Positions 27,893 to 36,295 of a DNA stretch of 64,000 bases are shown here, in pieces. The position numbers and the translations under genes were made by a program. The notes below the pieces were generated by a model that saw nothing but the letters and a program-made list of their open reading frames with translations, did not search any database and was not told the origin of the DNA. Origin of the DNA: Algoriphagus aquimarinus (GTDB lineage Bacteria; Bacteroidota; Bacteroidia; Cytophagales; Cyclobacteriaceae). How positions within the stretch are numbered: position 1 is the first letter of the stretch; each line of letters begins with the position of its first letter. The stretch is taken from the NCBI RefSeq assembly GCF_900112005.1, contig NZ_FOKK01000014.1, forward strand, positions 56,131-120,130, given 5' to 3'.

Positions 27893-29857
27893 ATGGAAAA
27901 GGAAGACGTTGTGCATTCAGGGATTTTCGGAAAAAATAGTGAATTAATTTTTTCCATTTGTTGTGGTGTCCTACTGGGTATTGGGTTTGGATTAAGTTTT
28001 ATAGACTCTGTGCCACAATGGATTAGCCTTGGAATGTATGTAGGAGCCTATTTTTTTGGAGGCTTCTATACCGCCAAGGAGGCAATAGAAACCATTCTTA
28101 AAGGAGGTTTTGAAATTGATTTTCTGATGTTGGTCGCAGCTATAGGAGCTGCGATTCTGGGAGAATGGGCGGAAGGAGCTTTGTTATTGTTCTTGTTTAG
28201 TCTTGGTCATTCACTGGAACATTATGCGATGGGAAAAGCCCATAAATCGATTGAATCACTTGCTTCACTTGCCCCAAAAACTGCTCTGAGAAAAGAGGGA
28301 GGAAGCACCAAGGAAGTGGGAATTGAAGAATTACAGCTAGGGGATATTATACTGGTCAAACCAAATACACGAATAGCAGCTGATGGAGTGATAATCAAGG
28401 GAAGCAGCGCAGTGGATCAGGCACCTATTACAGGAGAGAGTATTCCAGTGGACAAACTCCCTATGGAAAATGCTGATACCACTGATTTATCCCTTAAAGA
28501 TGTGCCCCAGGAAAGCCGCGCATTCTCAGGGACTATAAACGGGAATGGAACTTTAGAGATTAAGGTGCTGAAGCTTGCAGTTGATTCTACCGTTTCCAGG
28601 TTGATTACGTTAGTTAATGAAGCCAAAGCACAGAAATCCCCGACCCAGTTATTGACCGATAAATTCGAGAAATATTTTGTGCCCTCTGTGTTGGTTCTGG
28701 TATTGATTCTATGTTTTGCCTTTCTGGTTTTGGATGAGGCTTTTAGCGAAAGTTTCTATCGTGCCATGGCAGTATTGGTCGCAGCAAGCCCCTGTGCGCT
28801 GGCCATAGCCACACCTAGTGCAGTGCTGAGTGGCATAGCTCGTGCTGCCAAAAGTGGAGTGCTGATTAAGGGAGGGAGGCCTTTGGAAGACTTAGGCGTG
28901 ATCAATGCTATAGCTTTTGATAAAACAGGCACACTGACTGAAGGGAAACCGAAAATCACAGAGGTGATTGCCTTGGAAGGGGTTTCCAGTGATGAATTAC
29001 TTAGTAATGCAATCGCAGTAGAAGGACTTAGTGATCACCCTTTAGCCAAGGCAGTTGTGCGTGATGGTAAACAACGCATGGAAGGAAAAGAAATTCCCGA
29101 AGCAAATTCATTGGAGGCAGTGTTGGGCAAAGGAATAAAAGCCAGTGTGGGTTCGGATAAAATCTATATAGGGAATTTGGATTTGTATGAAGCATTGGAT
29201 TCAAACAAACCTTCAGAAGAGATAGTCAAAAAGATTGAAGAGCTGGAATCGAATGGGAATACCACTATCCTGATAAGAAAGAATGAGACCTATATTGGTA
29301 TTATTGGGTTGATGGATACCCCTCGGGAAGCCGCCAAATCTACCTTGAGTGCGCTCAAGGAAATTGGAATTCAAAAAATGATCATGCTGAGCGGAGACAA
29401 CCAAAAGGTAGCTGATGCAATAGCCAGAGAAGTGGGACTGACAGGAGCAAAAGGAAGCTTGTTGCCTGAAGAAAAGGTAGAAGCAATCAAACAATTAAAG
29501 AAATCTGAATCTAAAATTGCCATGGTTGGTGATGGAGTAAATGATGCCCCTGCCATGGCAGCAAGTACGGTAGGTATCGCAATGGGTGCAGCAGGGTCAG
29601 ATGTTGCCTTGGAAACAGCAGATATTGCGTTAATGGCAGATAAGCTGGAGGTCTTGCCTTTTGCAATTGGTCTGAGCAGAAAAGCCAAAGGGATCATTAA
29701 GCAAAATTTATGGATCAGTTTAGGAATAGTGGGGATACTGATTCCGGCTACCATACTTGGGTTCGCTTCCATAGGAGTTGCTGTGCTGATTCATGAAGGT
29801 TCTACCATAGTTGTAGTAGTCAATGCTTTAAGATTGTTGGGTTACCAGAAGAATTGA
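27893..29857 (+). CDS. Heavy-metal P1B-type ATPase (ZntA/CadA-like)
   Basis: 654 residues. All P-type ATPase marks are present: TGES in the actuator domain (PITGESIPVD, about 178-187), the metal-site SPC triad in helix 6 (AASPCALAIATPSA, 299-301), the phosphorylation site DKTGTLTEG with Asp343, the nucleotide-site HP (SDHPLAKAVV) and GDGVNDAPAMAAS. There is no N-terminal HMA domain, only a short head with Cys pair SICCG inside the first helix. SPC with such helices fits export of Zn/Cd/Pb or Cu; the first is favoured by the neighbouring HME-type pump. It is 49 bases after the adaptor and probably in the same operon. Confidence 0.93.
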   Translation: MEKEDVVHSGIFGKNSELIFSICCGVLLGIGFGLSFIDSVPQWISLGMYVGAYFFGGFYTAKEAIETILKGGFEIDFLMLVAAIGAAILGEWAEGALLLFLFSLGHSLEHYAMGKAHKSIESLASLAPKTALRKEGGSTKEVGIEELQLGDIILVKPNTRIAADGVIIKGSSAVDQAPITGESIPVDKLPMENADTTDLSLKDVPQESRAFSGTINGNGTLEIKVLKLAVDSTVSRLITLVNEAKAQKSPTQLLTDKFEKYFVPSVLVLVLILCFAFLVLDEAFSESFYRAMAVLVAASPCALAIATPSAVLSGIARAAKSGVLIKGGRPLEDLGVINAIAFDKTGTLTEGKPKITEVIALEGVSSDELLSNAIAVEGLSDHPLAKAVVRDGKQRMEGKEIPEANSLEAVLGKGIKASVGSDKIYIGNLDLYEALDSNKPSEEIVKKIEELESNGNTTILIRKNETYIGIIGLMDTPREAAKSTLSALKEIGIQKMIMLSGDNQKVADAIAREVGLTGAKGSLLPEEKVEAIKQLKKSESKIAMVGDGVNDAPAMAASTVGIAMGAAGSDVALETADIALMADKLEVLPFAIGLSRKAKGIIKQNLWISLGIVGILIPATILGFASIGVAVLIHEGSTIVVVVNALRLLGYQKN

Positions 29858-30186
29858 TAGAATTGCATATAATTGATTTGCCTAAACAGTATCAGTATGG
29901 GGTCTAACAGGAAGGGGGAAAGACACTTTTTTAAATAAAGCAAATGGATTGACCCGTATAAGAAAATCTAAACTGGATGAAATTATGGGATTAGATTCTA
30001 TTAAAGTCTGGATCTAACTTTTGGTGTCCAGCCCGATATAAAAGATTGACAAAACATATGCTTTTAGTAGCTAAAAAATAGTTACAGCTTATTTTTTAAT
30101 CCTAGACTCGTTACAAACATTTAGAGGTAGAATATTTTAATTAGTATTATTTTTTCTATTCCTTCTTACGCCAATTTAACCTGATT
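29858..30186. other. Non-coding stretch before the ArdC leader
   Basis: About 330 AT-rich bases with many stops in all frames. No gene, hairpin terminator or repeat could be supported. It may contain the promoter for the leader and ArdC gene downstream. Confidence 0.4.
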
Positions 30187-30261
30187 CCAGCACACGAGGC
30201 AAGAGACTACGGCATAAAGCCCCCGCTCTTGCCTTTGCTGGTTTATTCCGTTTCCTCTTGC
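30187..30261 (+). promoter_or_regulatory. Structured leader, copy B (upstream of the ArdC gene)
   Basis: GGCAAGAG (30198-30205) pairs with CTCTTGCC (30226-30233) or, by seven pairs, with the final CTCTTGC (30255-30261). An outer helix CCAGCA (30187-30192) / TGCTGG (30236-30241) supports the first fold. CGGCATAAAGCC (30210-30221) and TTTATTCC-N-TTTCCTC (30242-30257) are shared with copy A at nearly the same spacing. It ends 64 bases before the ATG, exactly as copy A does. Confidence 0.7.
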
Positions 30262-30325
30262 ACTTAGTGCCGGACTCAGGCTGGTGCAGCTTCATAAGTA
30301 TTTGTAAAACCTAAACACAAAAGCT

Positions 30326-31297
30326 ATGAAGACTGAAGCAAAAAAATCAGCAAAGAGAAGAAAGCGAAATGCCTTTGGAAGTAAGGGCAACGACTCGCAA
30401 AGCTCAAAAGGCTCAACCGATATCTATCAGAAGTTTACCAATTTGATCATGGAGAAGTTGGAACAAGGAGTTATTCCCTGGAAGCAACCGTGGAACGACA
30501 TGGGTTTGCCTGCAAATTATCTGACGAAGAAACCGTATAAGGGAATTAACCTCTGGGTATTATTATCTTATGGACATCAGTATCCCTATTACCTCACCTT
30601 TAAACAAGCCAATGCATTGGGAGGGAAAATCCAGAAAGGAGCGAAGGCGATTCCGATCTGCTACTGGAACTTTGTCTTCAGAGATAAGAAGACAGGGAAG
30701 ACGATTCCGGAAAGCAAACTGGACTTCTATGATCTCAAACAGGTCGGTAGATCCGGGTTTCTCAGAGAATTCAAGGTTTTTCCCATAGAGCAGATCGAAG
30801 GGATAGCGTGGGAGTTTCCGGAGACTTCACCTAAAGAAGAGTTTCTAATAAATGAGGCTTGCCAGAAAATTTATTCCGAAATGGTAAGACCTCCGGAGTT
30901 GATTCACACTGGATCATCAGCTTACTACAGAACGGATCTAGATCAGATCACCATGCCGGAAAGAAATCTGTTTCTATCCAGCAAGGAATATTTTGGAGTT
31001 CTTTATCATGAGCTTTGCCATGCAACAGGACATTCCTCTAGACTTAATAGAGCTGAGATTACAGAGCCACATCCATTTTCTGATGCCGAGTACGGAAAAG
31101 AAGAACTTTTGGCGGAGATGGGGGCAGGATACCTGAACAACTACACCGGGATATTGGATAGGAATCTATTGGAGAACTCGGCAGCCTATATCCAACACTG
31201 GCTGAAGGAACTCAGAAATGACACACATCTATTGATCGAGGCAGCCAGCAAAGCGCAGAAGGCTGTCGATTATATCCTGAACGAGTGCCCATTCTAG
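30326..31297 (+). CDS. ArdC-type antirestriction protein (ssDNA-binding and zincin metallopeptidase domains)
   Basis: 323 residues. A basic, Ser-rich head (1-30) is followed by the ArdC N-terminal ssDNA-binding domain (YQKFTNLIMEKLEQGVIPWK, LPANYLTKKPYKGINLWVLL, TFKQANALGGKIQKGAKAIP) and a C-terminal zinc metallopeptidase with YHELCHATGHSSR, i.e. HExxH at His228-Glu229-His232. Such proteins protect incoming single-stranded DNA from restriction during conjugation and are carried by plasmids and integrative elements. It is a single-gene unit with its own terminator. Its leader is shared with the RadC-like gene 9 kb away, which suggests common control or a common mobile origin. Confidence 0.9.
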   Translation: MKTEAKKSAKRRKRNAFGSKGNDSQSSKGSTDIYQKFTNLIMEKLEQGVIPWKQPWNDMGLPANYLTKKPYKGINLWVLLSYGHQYPYYLTFKQANALGGKIQKGAKAIPICYWNFVFRDKKTGKTIPESKLDFYDLKQVGRSGFLREFKVFPIEQIEGIAWEFPETSPKEEFLINEACQKIYSEMVRPPELIHTGSSAYYRTDLDQITMPERNLFLSSKEYFGVLYHELCHATGHSSRLNRAEITEPHPFSDAEYGKEELLAEMGAGYLNNYTGILDRNLLENSAAYIQHWLKELRNDTHLLIEAASKAQKAVDYILNECPF

Positions 31298-31298
31298 C

Positions 31299-31323
31299 AA
31301 AAGGGGAGCGATCCCCTTTTTTT
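31299..31323 (+). terminator. Rho-independent terminator of the ArdC gene
   Basis: Nine-bp perfect stem AAAAGGGGA / TCCCCTTTT closed by the stable tetraloop GCGA, then more T. It begins right after the stop codon. Confidence 0.85.
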
Positions 31324-31377
31324 GGTCATTTCAAAGAGTTACCAACAGAGAATTAGAACAGTTTTGCCAGTATTAAA

Positions 31378-31662
31378 TCAAGGACATTCTGGCAAGTCTT
31401 CCAATAAGTTATGTAAATAACCATGGCCTTTCGCACTTAGAATGGATTCGGAATCAGTTGAGGTGCAAACAATAACTTGTAATTCTTCACGATTTTCGGT
31501 GATATAGAATTCCCAAGTCCTCGAATTAATTCCCTCAATTGCCTCTTTGGTAGAAATGGTCCATTTGTCACCAGTTCCATTTACGCCTCCGACATGTGTG
31601 ATACTTCCCACCAGTGGGCCTTCAGATATTTTTTTTGCACACAGAATTCGCAATCGCTTCAT
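31378..31662 (-). CDS. DUF3892 family protein
   Basis: 94 residues. It follows the DUF3892 pattern: an N-terminal basic strand, ITHVGGVNGTGDKWTISTKEAIEGI, then WEFYI and a C-terminal HNLLEDLPECP. The family is small, cytoplasmic and of unknown function, often found in accessory regions. It is a lone gene on the minus strand, convergent with the ArdC gene. Confidence 0.75.
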   Translation of the reverse strand: MKRLRILCAKKISEGPLVGSITHVGGVNGTGDKWTISTKEAIEGINSRTWEFYITENREELQVIVCTSTDSESILSAKGHGYLHNLLEDLPECP

Positions 31663-31762
31663 GAATAACTCTTAGTTGGAGTGCAAAGATGCATCAAGGA
31701 AATTGAACATTAATTCAAGTTGGCGATTTTTCGAATTACTAAACGATTTATGGATCATAGGA

Positions 31763-32113
31763 CTAAGTATTACTGACTTTTCCAGTTGTCTCTTCAAAAA
31801 TTTTCATCGCCAATAGTCCATTTCCCACCGCCCCACCAGCCCTTATAGCAGAAGCTATGAAGACAGTTTCCGCGAGTTCCTCTTTGGAGGCACCGGCTTT
31901 TACTGCATTTTCAATATAAGATTCGATGCAGTAGGGACACTGAGTGGTCAATGCTACCGCAATGGACATCAATTCTCGATACTTTACAGGGATTACCCCA
32001 TCTGAACGCTCTGCAGTATGTTTGAGGTTTAAGAAGGCTTCTGCTTCTTTCTTTGCTGAATTGATCAGTGTATTGACGTATTTTCTGTCCTCGGGGCTTT
32101 GATATTGATACAT
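31763..32113 (-). CDS. AhpD-like carboxymuconolactone decarboxylase family protein
   Basis: 116 residues, a single alpha-helical CMD domain with the redox CxxC in TTQCPYCIESYIENAVKAGAS and the following AETVFIASAIRAGGAVG. Members act as peroxidase partners (AhpD-type) or decarboxylases; the CPYC motif with the downstream acidic residue favours a thiol-redox role. It is a single gene without an obvious partner nearby. Confidence 0.88.
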   Translation of the reverse strand: MYQYQSPEDRKYVNTLINSAKKEAEAFLNLKHTAERSDGVIPVKYRELMSIAVALTTQCPYCIESYIENAVKAGASKEELAETVFIASAIRAGGAVGNGLLAMKIFEETTGKVSNT

Positions 32114-32278
32114 GATTTAGTTGATGAAGGGATTCGCTATTTGTATTAATTCTCTTTGATTAAAACTAAACAGTTTTTTTGATAGAAAAGTATATCTAAT
32201 ACCTATTCGTTTTATGGAGGTATTTCGGATACAACTTTTTCGATATTGCTTTCCCACTTCTCTTTAATGATTGCTACT

Positions 32279-32524
32279 TCACCTCACTGACTTTAATTTT
32301 ACGCCTTTTTCTTGGAGCATATAGAGTACCACCGTAGCATCCTTTTCCAGATCCTGGTCTATAAACATCCGTAGAGCCATAGAAAGCGTCATTATTTCCT
32401 TGCCTTTCTTTAATCGGTCATAGGGAAAAGGATTGGCGCTCACGCTGATGATGCGATTCATTTTTGTATCTACCCGCTTTTCGAGTTCCTTAAGTTCACT
32501 GCATAACTCGGCCCAGTTATACAT
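32279..32524 (-). CDS. Hypothetical small protein
   Basis: 81 residues, hydrophilic, with predicted helices (WAELCSELKELEKRVDTKMN at the N-terminus). No signal peptide, membrane segment or known motif. Family not recognised. The frame has a sensible amino-acid composition and is isolated between two promoters, so a real small gene is likely but not certain. Confidence 0.45.
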   Translation of the reverse strand: MYNWAELCSELKELEKRVDTKMNRIISVSANPFPYDRLKKGKEIMTLSMALRMFIDQDLEKDATVVLYMLQEKGVKLKSVR

Positions 32525-32742
32525 TTTGTTATAAGGAATGATGGGAGTACAATAGTAAACGATTTAACTAACGAGTCATTATACTAGTTATACGCCTCCT
32601 TGATTTATACAGGTAATTGTCAGGTTTCTGTGGAGAACCTACAATACCCTTACTATTTAAGGTCTCAATGGAACCATAATTTATATAATAGTGTATATTT
32701 CATGATATATAAAATTGAAAGTTTTTAACACACAAAGACGAA

Positions 32743-33147
32743 ATGAAAGAATTAATTAAAGAGGCTATTGCTGACCTTAAAAAAGCTGATGGATTTATTT
32801 ATGTAACTGCTGACGGAAAGCAGATTGATTTGCATGAAGCTGCCTCAAGTGGAATAGCAGTTACCCCTGTCAACCCTAAGAAGGAGGTAATCAAGAAATT
32901 GGAAGCAGCCGGATTACCTTTAAATGACGCTAAATTTCTAAATGAGTTGAATGAATTAATCTCATTGGTTACAGGAAATAGTGTTGCTACTAAATCTTCC
33001 AAAAGAAGGACATTCAGCGATTCAGAGAAAAGTAAAATAGTGGGGGAGTGGGCTAAAGTAGAAGCCACAGGTAAGAAAACCAAAGCTGCGTTCGCCAGAG
33101 AAATCGGAGTAGGTTACCAGACTTTTATCAATTGGTTGAGAGGTTAA
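32743..33147 (+). CDS. Hypothetical protein with a C-terminal helix-turn-helix
   Basis: 134 residues. The N-terminal 75 look like a small adaptor domain with no known match. After a basic linker (SKRRTFSDSEKSKIVGEW) the last 45 residues resemble the HTH of IS3/IS66-type transposase OrfA proteins (EKSKIVGEWAK, then TKAAFAREIGVGYQTFINWL). It lacks any catalytic domain, so it is probably a DNA-binding regulator of transposon ancestry. A strong terminator follows at 33191. Confidence 0.6.
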   Translation: MKELIKEAIADLKKADGFIYVTADGKQIDLHEAASSGIAVTPVNPKKEVIKKLEAAGLPLNDAKFLNELNELISLVTGNSVATKSSKRRTFSDSEKSKIVGEWAKVEATGKKTKAAFAREIGVGYQTFINWLRG

Positions 33148-33190
33148 GACCTTAATCTTAATTTGGAAGACAAGTAATTAAGCATCAAAG

Positions 33191-33222
33191 ACCCCCAGTT
33201 AGATGAACTAATTGGGGGGTTC
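33191..33222 (+). terminator. Rho-independent terminator
   Basis: CCCCCAGTTAG (33192-33202) pairs with CTAATTGGGGG (33208-33218), one G-T pair, loop ATGAA, then GTTCT. It ends the transcript of the HTH-like gene. The remaining 33223-33453 holds no gene. Confidence 0.75.
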
Positions 33223-33453
33223 TATTATATAGGATTAGTTTATATAACTCTAAAATTGTGGGCTTAATGATTGAAGTCCTAATCCATTTTTTACTTTTCT
33301 TTGGATTTACTAATTAGCTGTATGGATATTCTGACAAATGTGTTGATAAGGAACTATCCTATGAAGTTTTGTAAAAGAGTAGCATAGTTCAGCCACGTAA
33401 TATTTATCCCATTTATTACAAGAAGCCCTTAGGTGCAAAAAGTAACAATTGAA

Positions 33454-34071
33454 CTATAATAGACTATTGTTCAATGCAAAATTCAACAATTCTGTGGCAT
33501 GATGAATCTTAAGTTTTTTGAAAATGTTTTTTCTGTGGGTTTTCACTGTTGCCTCAGAGATAAACAGAAGGTTGGCAATTTCACTACTCGTTTTGCCACC
33601 CACAATTAGTTTAACAATTTCAATTTCCCGTTCACTTAATTTTGATTCATTTTTGACCAGATCAGTTTTAAAGTCTGTGATCCAGTCAAAATAGGATTTC
33701 CCATACATCACTCGATCTATGGCTTCCAGCAGGTCGCTGCTTCCCCGGCTTTTTAGCAAACATCCATCTGCCCCTGCTTTAAGTAATTGATCTATATAGG
33801 TTTTTTCAGGATACATCGTAAGAATAATAACTCTTATATCAGGCTGGTTATCCTTGATCCATTTGGTGCACTGAATACCATTCATTTTTGGCATATTTAT
33901 ATCCAAAATGACTAAATCCACAGGCGCAGATTCTATCAATTTTATAAGTTGCTCCCCATCGTGAGCTACATCCTTAACAATTAACTGTTGGTTAGATTTT
34001 AATATCTCCCGTAATCCATCTACTACTATGGGGTGATCATCTGCGATGTAAAGACTTATTTTCTTATTCAT
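33454..34071 (-). CDS. NarL/FixJ-type response regulator
   Basis: 205 residues. Receiver domain at 1-120 with the phosphate-accepting Asp57 (VDLVILDINMPKMNG), acidic pair DD at 11-12 and Lys near 107 (CLLKSRGS). LuxR-type HTH at about 145-203: LSEREIEIVKLIVGGKTSSEIANLLFISEATVKTHRKNIF. It overlaps the kinase gene by eight bases, so the two are a cognate pair. The palindromes listed at 37861, 38151, 42348 and 51408 have the 7-2-7 spacing of NarL-type heptamers and are its likely targets (inference). Confidence 0.93.
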   Translation of the reverse strand: MNKKISLYIADDHPIVVDGLREILKSNQQLIVKDVAHDGEQLIKLIESAPVDLVILDINMPKMNGIQCTKWIKDNQPDIRVIILTMYPEKTYIDQLLKAGADGCLLKSRGSSDLLEAIDRVMYGKSYFDWITDFKTDLVKNESKLSEREIEIVKLIVGGKTSSEIANLLFISEATVKTHRKNIFKKLKIHHATELLNFALNNSLL

Positions 34072-34867
34072 TGTGAGGGAAGTATGGGATTTCTATAATA
34101 AACGTTGAGCCTTTTTCACTGGAGTGTATAGTTAATTCCCCTTGCAAATAATTTATTCTTGACTTGATATTCTGTAAACCTATTCCACTTTTGGAAGTAG
34201 CATTGCTGTCAAATCCTATTCCGTTGTCTTCGTAGATAATACTGATTTCATTTTCCAATTGGGTTATTTCCAATCGTGATTTGCTGGCTTTTCCATGCTT
34301 TAACGTATTGGTAATAAGCTCCTGAATGATTCGATATAGATGCAATGATGTTGTATTGGCGAATCTCCCATCTATGTCAATCTGAGTAAAGAGTTCGATT
34401 TTCCCAGAACTCTCAATAGCTTCCCTCAATTGTGCGATTGCTGGTTTGAAGCCAAAATTCTGTATAGTTCCGGCATCCAGGCTATGGGAGATTTTCCTGA
34501 TTTCTGTGGTTACCGTTTCAGTGATATCATTGATTTTTAAATTCAGCCGTTTTACTTCCGGGTCCAGTTCTTTCTGAAGTACCAAATCGCTGAAAATCTT
34601 CAATGTTGCCATTAGGTTGCCGACATTGTCGTGGATTTCCGCTGCAATTCTCTTACGTTCCTGATCCTGTCCCTCAATCAGCGCATAGGCTGACTTGAGT
34701 TCCTGCTTTTCCAGCAGCTTTTCTATTTCCCGAAATGCCCGCTGTTTTTTGATTAATTTTCGTTGAAACAGAAATGCAAAGAAGATTATGGATGCTAGCA
34801 TGAGGAGCATGGAAGATGTTCCTAATACCAATGTAACTAAATCATCCTGGGGGAGCATACTATCCAT
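34064..34867 (-). CDS. Sensor histidine kinase (HisKA_3 / NarX-like)
   Basis: 267 residues. One N-terminal membrane helix (about 12-35) is followed by a coiled-coil linker, the phospho-acceptor helix RKRIAAEIHDNVGNLMATLK with His79 and an HATPase domain with ELITNTLKHGKA, IIYEDNGIGFD and GIGLQNIKSRI. There is no periplasmic sensory domain; the stimulus may come from the membrane protein encoded just upstream, whose gene overlaps this one by 31 bases. A second Met three codons in (34858) is an alternative start. Confidence 0.92.
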   Translation of the reverse strand: MDSMLPQDDLVTLVLGTSSMLLMLASIIFFAFLFQRKLIKKQRAFREIEKLLEKQELKSAYALIEGQDQERKRIAAEIHDNVGNLMATLKIFSDLVLQKELDPEVKRLNLKINDITETVTTEIRKISHSLDAGTIQNFGFKPAIAQLREAIESSGKIELFTQIDIDGRFANTTSLHLYRIIQELITNTLKHGKASKSRLEITQLENEISIIYEDNGIGFDSNATSKSGIGLQNIKSRINYLQGELTIHSSEKGSTFIIEIPYFPHNE

Positions 34868-35499
34868 AAGCCATAGGTTAAAATGAAACTTTTGATGATG
34901 TCAGCCATACTACGAATTAGCCAAGCATTATGAAAAAAACCATTGGCCTCTTTGGACAATACCTCACTTGAGACTATATACAAAAAAAGAGAGCCGGAAA
35001 AATAAAGTAGCAACCCTGTAATGATTAGAAACTGGGGGGATTTCTCAAGTGCTATGGATTCTAAATCCTTAAATAATAATCCTAAGGAGGATAAGCCCAA
35101 ACCTGTTAAGATGATTGTATTCATTGCCCAGGCATTTGAATTGAACACTAAAATACCCTGAAAGAATAGGGTGTTACAAAAGTTCATCAGTAATAAAAGG
35201 ACCACAATCATAATTTTAGAACTCTTTTTCAAACCAAAATAACGTGTGAGATAAACAAAAAGAAACGTGACTTCCACACAGGCCATAAGATGGTAAAATT
35301 GCATGGTGTTGAAAACACCGTTATAAACCAACAGAACAAGAGTGATGGTTTTTAAAATGCCTATAATAAATAAATAAGCTCCCAGTGAATTGAATTCAGC
35401 TCTTACTTTTTTGGGCAATGATATAAATGCAATAAATGGGAGCCAATCAGAAACATCTGAAACGTGGGCAAGAAATATGTTCCAGTCAAGTAGATTCAC
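34837..35499 (-). CDS. Multi-pass membrane protein, possible sensory partner of the kinase
   Basis: 220 residues with about seven hydrophobic segments (for example LPFIAFISLPKK, LGAYLFIIGILKTITLVLLVY, MIVVLLLLMNFCNTLFF, FLIITGLLLYFSGSLFLYIVS). Few charged loops and no catalytic motif. I do not recognise a named family, but seven-helix proteins with this layout are often placed before short histidine kinases. Its gene overlaps both neighbours (14 bases upstream, 31 downstream), which supports a function with the two-component pair. Confidence 0.7.
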   Translation of the reverse strand: MNLLDWNIFLAHVSDVSDWLPFIAFISLPKKVRAEFNSLGAYLFIIGILKTITLVLLVYNGVFNTMQFYHLMACVEVTFLFVYLTRYFGLKKSSKIMIVVLLLLMNFCNTLFFQGILVFNSNAWAMNTIILTGLGLSSLGLLFKDLESIALEKSPQFLIITGLLLYFSGSLFLYIVSSEVLSKEANGFFHNAWLIRSMADIIKSFILTYGLWIVCSPRMI

Positions 35500-35893
35500 T
35501 AATACAATTTATAGTTTTTGTGCCCGTTTGACAGACATTTGGACAAGGGGTGGACTCCCCAAGAATTAGTGGACTAATTTCATCAATTTTTTGATAAACC
35601 TCCTCACAATCTTTTCCATTCTTTAGGGTAGGAACTATGATTAGATCATACTCTGGAGTGGTACCTCCGGATCGTACATTAAGTCCATGATAAAATCTAA
35701 TGCTGTCTATTTCAACCCCTTTACTTATCTGTTTGTCTACTTCCAACATAAATTCTTTTAGAAGTGCCAAATCGAATCGGTGTCCAACTACAACTTGGTT
35801 TTCCTGTTGAGATGTTCTACCAATCTCCTGGGCAATAAATTGTTGGATGCTTGTTTGGGCGAAATCCAATTTTACTGGTTTTCCGTGTGGCAT
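35486..35893 (-). CDS. Hypothetical cytoplasmic protein of the subtilase/two-component operon
   Basis: 135 residues, no signal or membrane segment. It begins MPHGKPVKLDFAQTSIQQFI, is mostly alpha/beta and has a Cys-containing tail (STPCPNVCQTGTKTINC). The family is not recognised. Position between the small membrane protein and the sensory membrane protein, with a 14-base overlap to the latter, says it works with the operon. The C-terminal cysteines could bind metal or be a processed tail, but neither can be shown from sequence. Confidence 0.6.
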   Translation of the reverse strand: MPHGKPVKLDFAQTSIQQFIAQEIGRTSQQENQVVVGHRFDLALLKEFMLEVDKQISKGVEIDSIRFYHGLNVRSGGTTPEYDLIIVPTLKNGKDCEEVYQKIDEISPLILGESTPCPNVCQTGTKTINCISEST

Positions 35894-35960
35894 ATTACTT
35901 TTGTTTTGAATTTTGCCTACTCTGTCAAAGGTTTTCGGCTTCCCCTTTTCATTATTATTT

Positions 35961-36284
35961 TTAATTAGTTCGGTTAGGTGCAGGGGCTAACAATCCTGTC
36001 AATGCGCCAATTGCCGCTGAACAGGTGGCAGTTAGTAAAGTCGGAACTTTGCTGTCGACTTCTCCGATGTTGGAAGCCATTATCGCAATGACTCCAATGA
36101 TAACAGAAAGTATTACCAAACCTAATACCCCGATCACAATCCTATAAACCCAAATGTCATTTAGGTAAACAGGGCCTGAGTTTTCAAATTTTTTGACTGC
36201 TCCCAAAGGATCTTTTTTGAAATCATCCTGTAGGGCAGGGTTGTTCTCAAGTTCCTTAACCAATTCTGAGACGGAATTTTTCAT
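35961..36284 (-). CDS. Small two-helix membrane protein with a leader-like N-terminus
   Basis: 107 residues. The first 33 (SVSELVKELENNPALQDDFK, then KDPLGAVKKF) resemble the NHLP/Nif11-type leader of ribosomally made peptides, including the NPxLxxxxxxDPxxAxxxF rhythm. Then come two membrane segments (VIGVLGLVILSVIIGVIAIM and LLTATCSAAIGALTGLLA) and a short tail, APAPNRTN. It lies 11 bases after a subtilase gene. Either it is a peptidase substrate or a small sensor; the resemblance to leader peptides is mine and weak. Confidence 0.6.
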   Translation of the reverse strand: MKNSVSELVKELENNPALQDDFKKDPLGAVKKFENSGPVYLNDIWVYRIVIGVLGLVILSVIIGVIAIMASNIGEVDSKVPTLLTATCSAAIGALTGLLAPAPNRTN

Positions 36285-36295
36285 GACTGTAGTGA

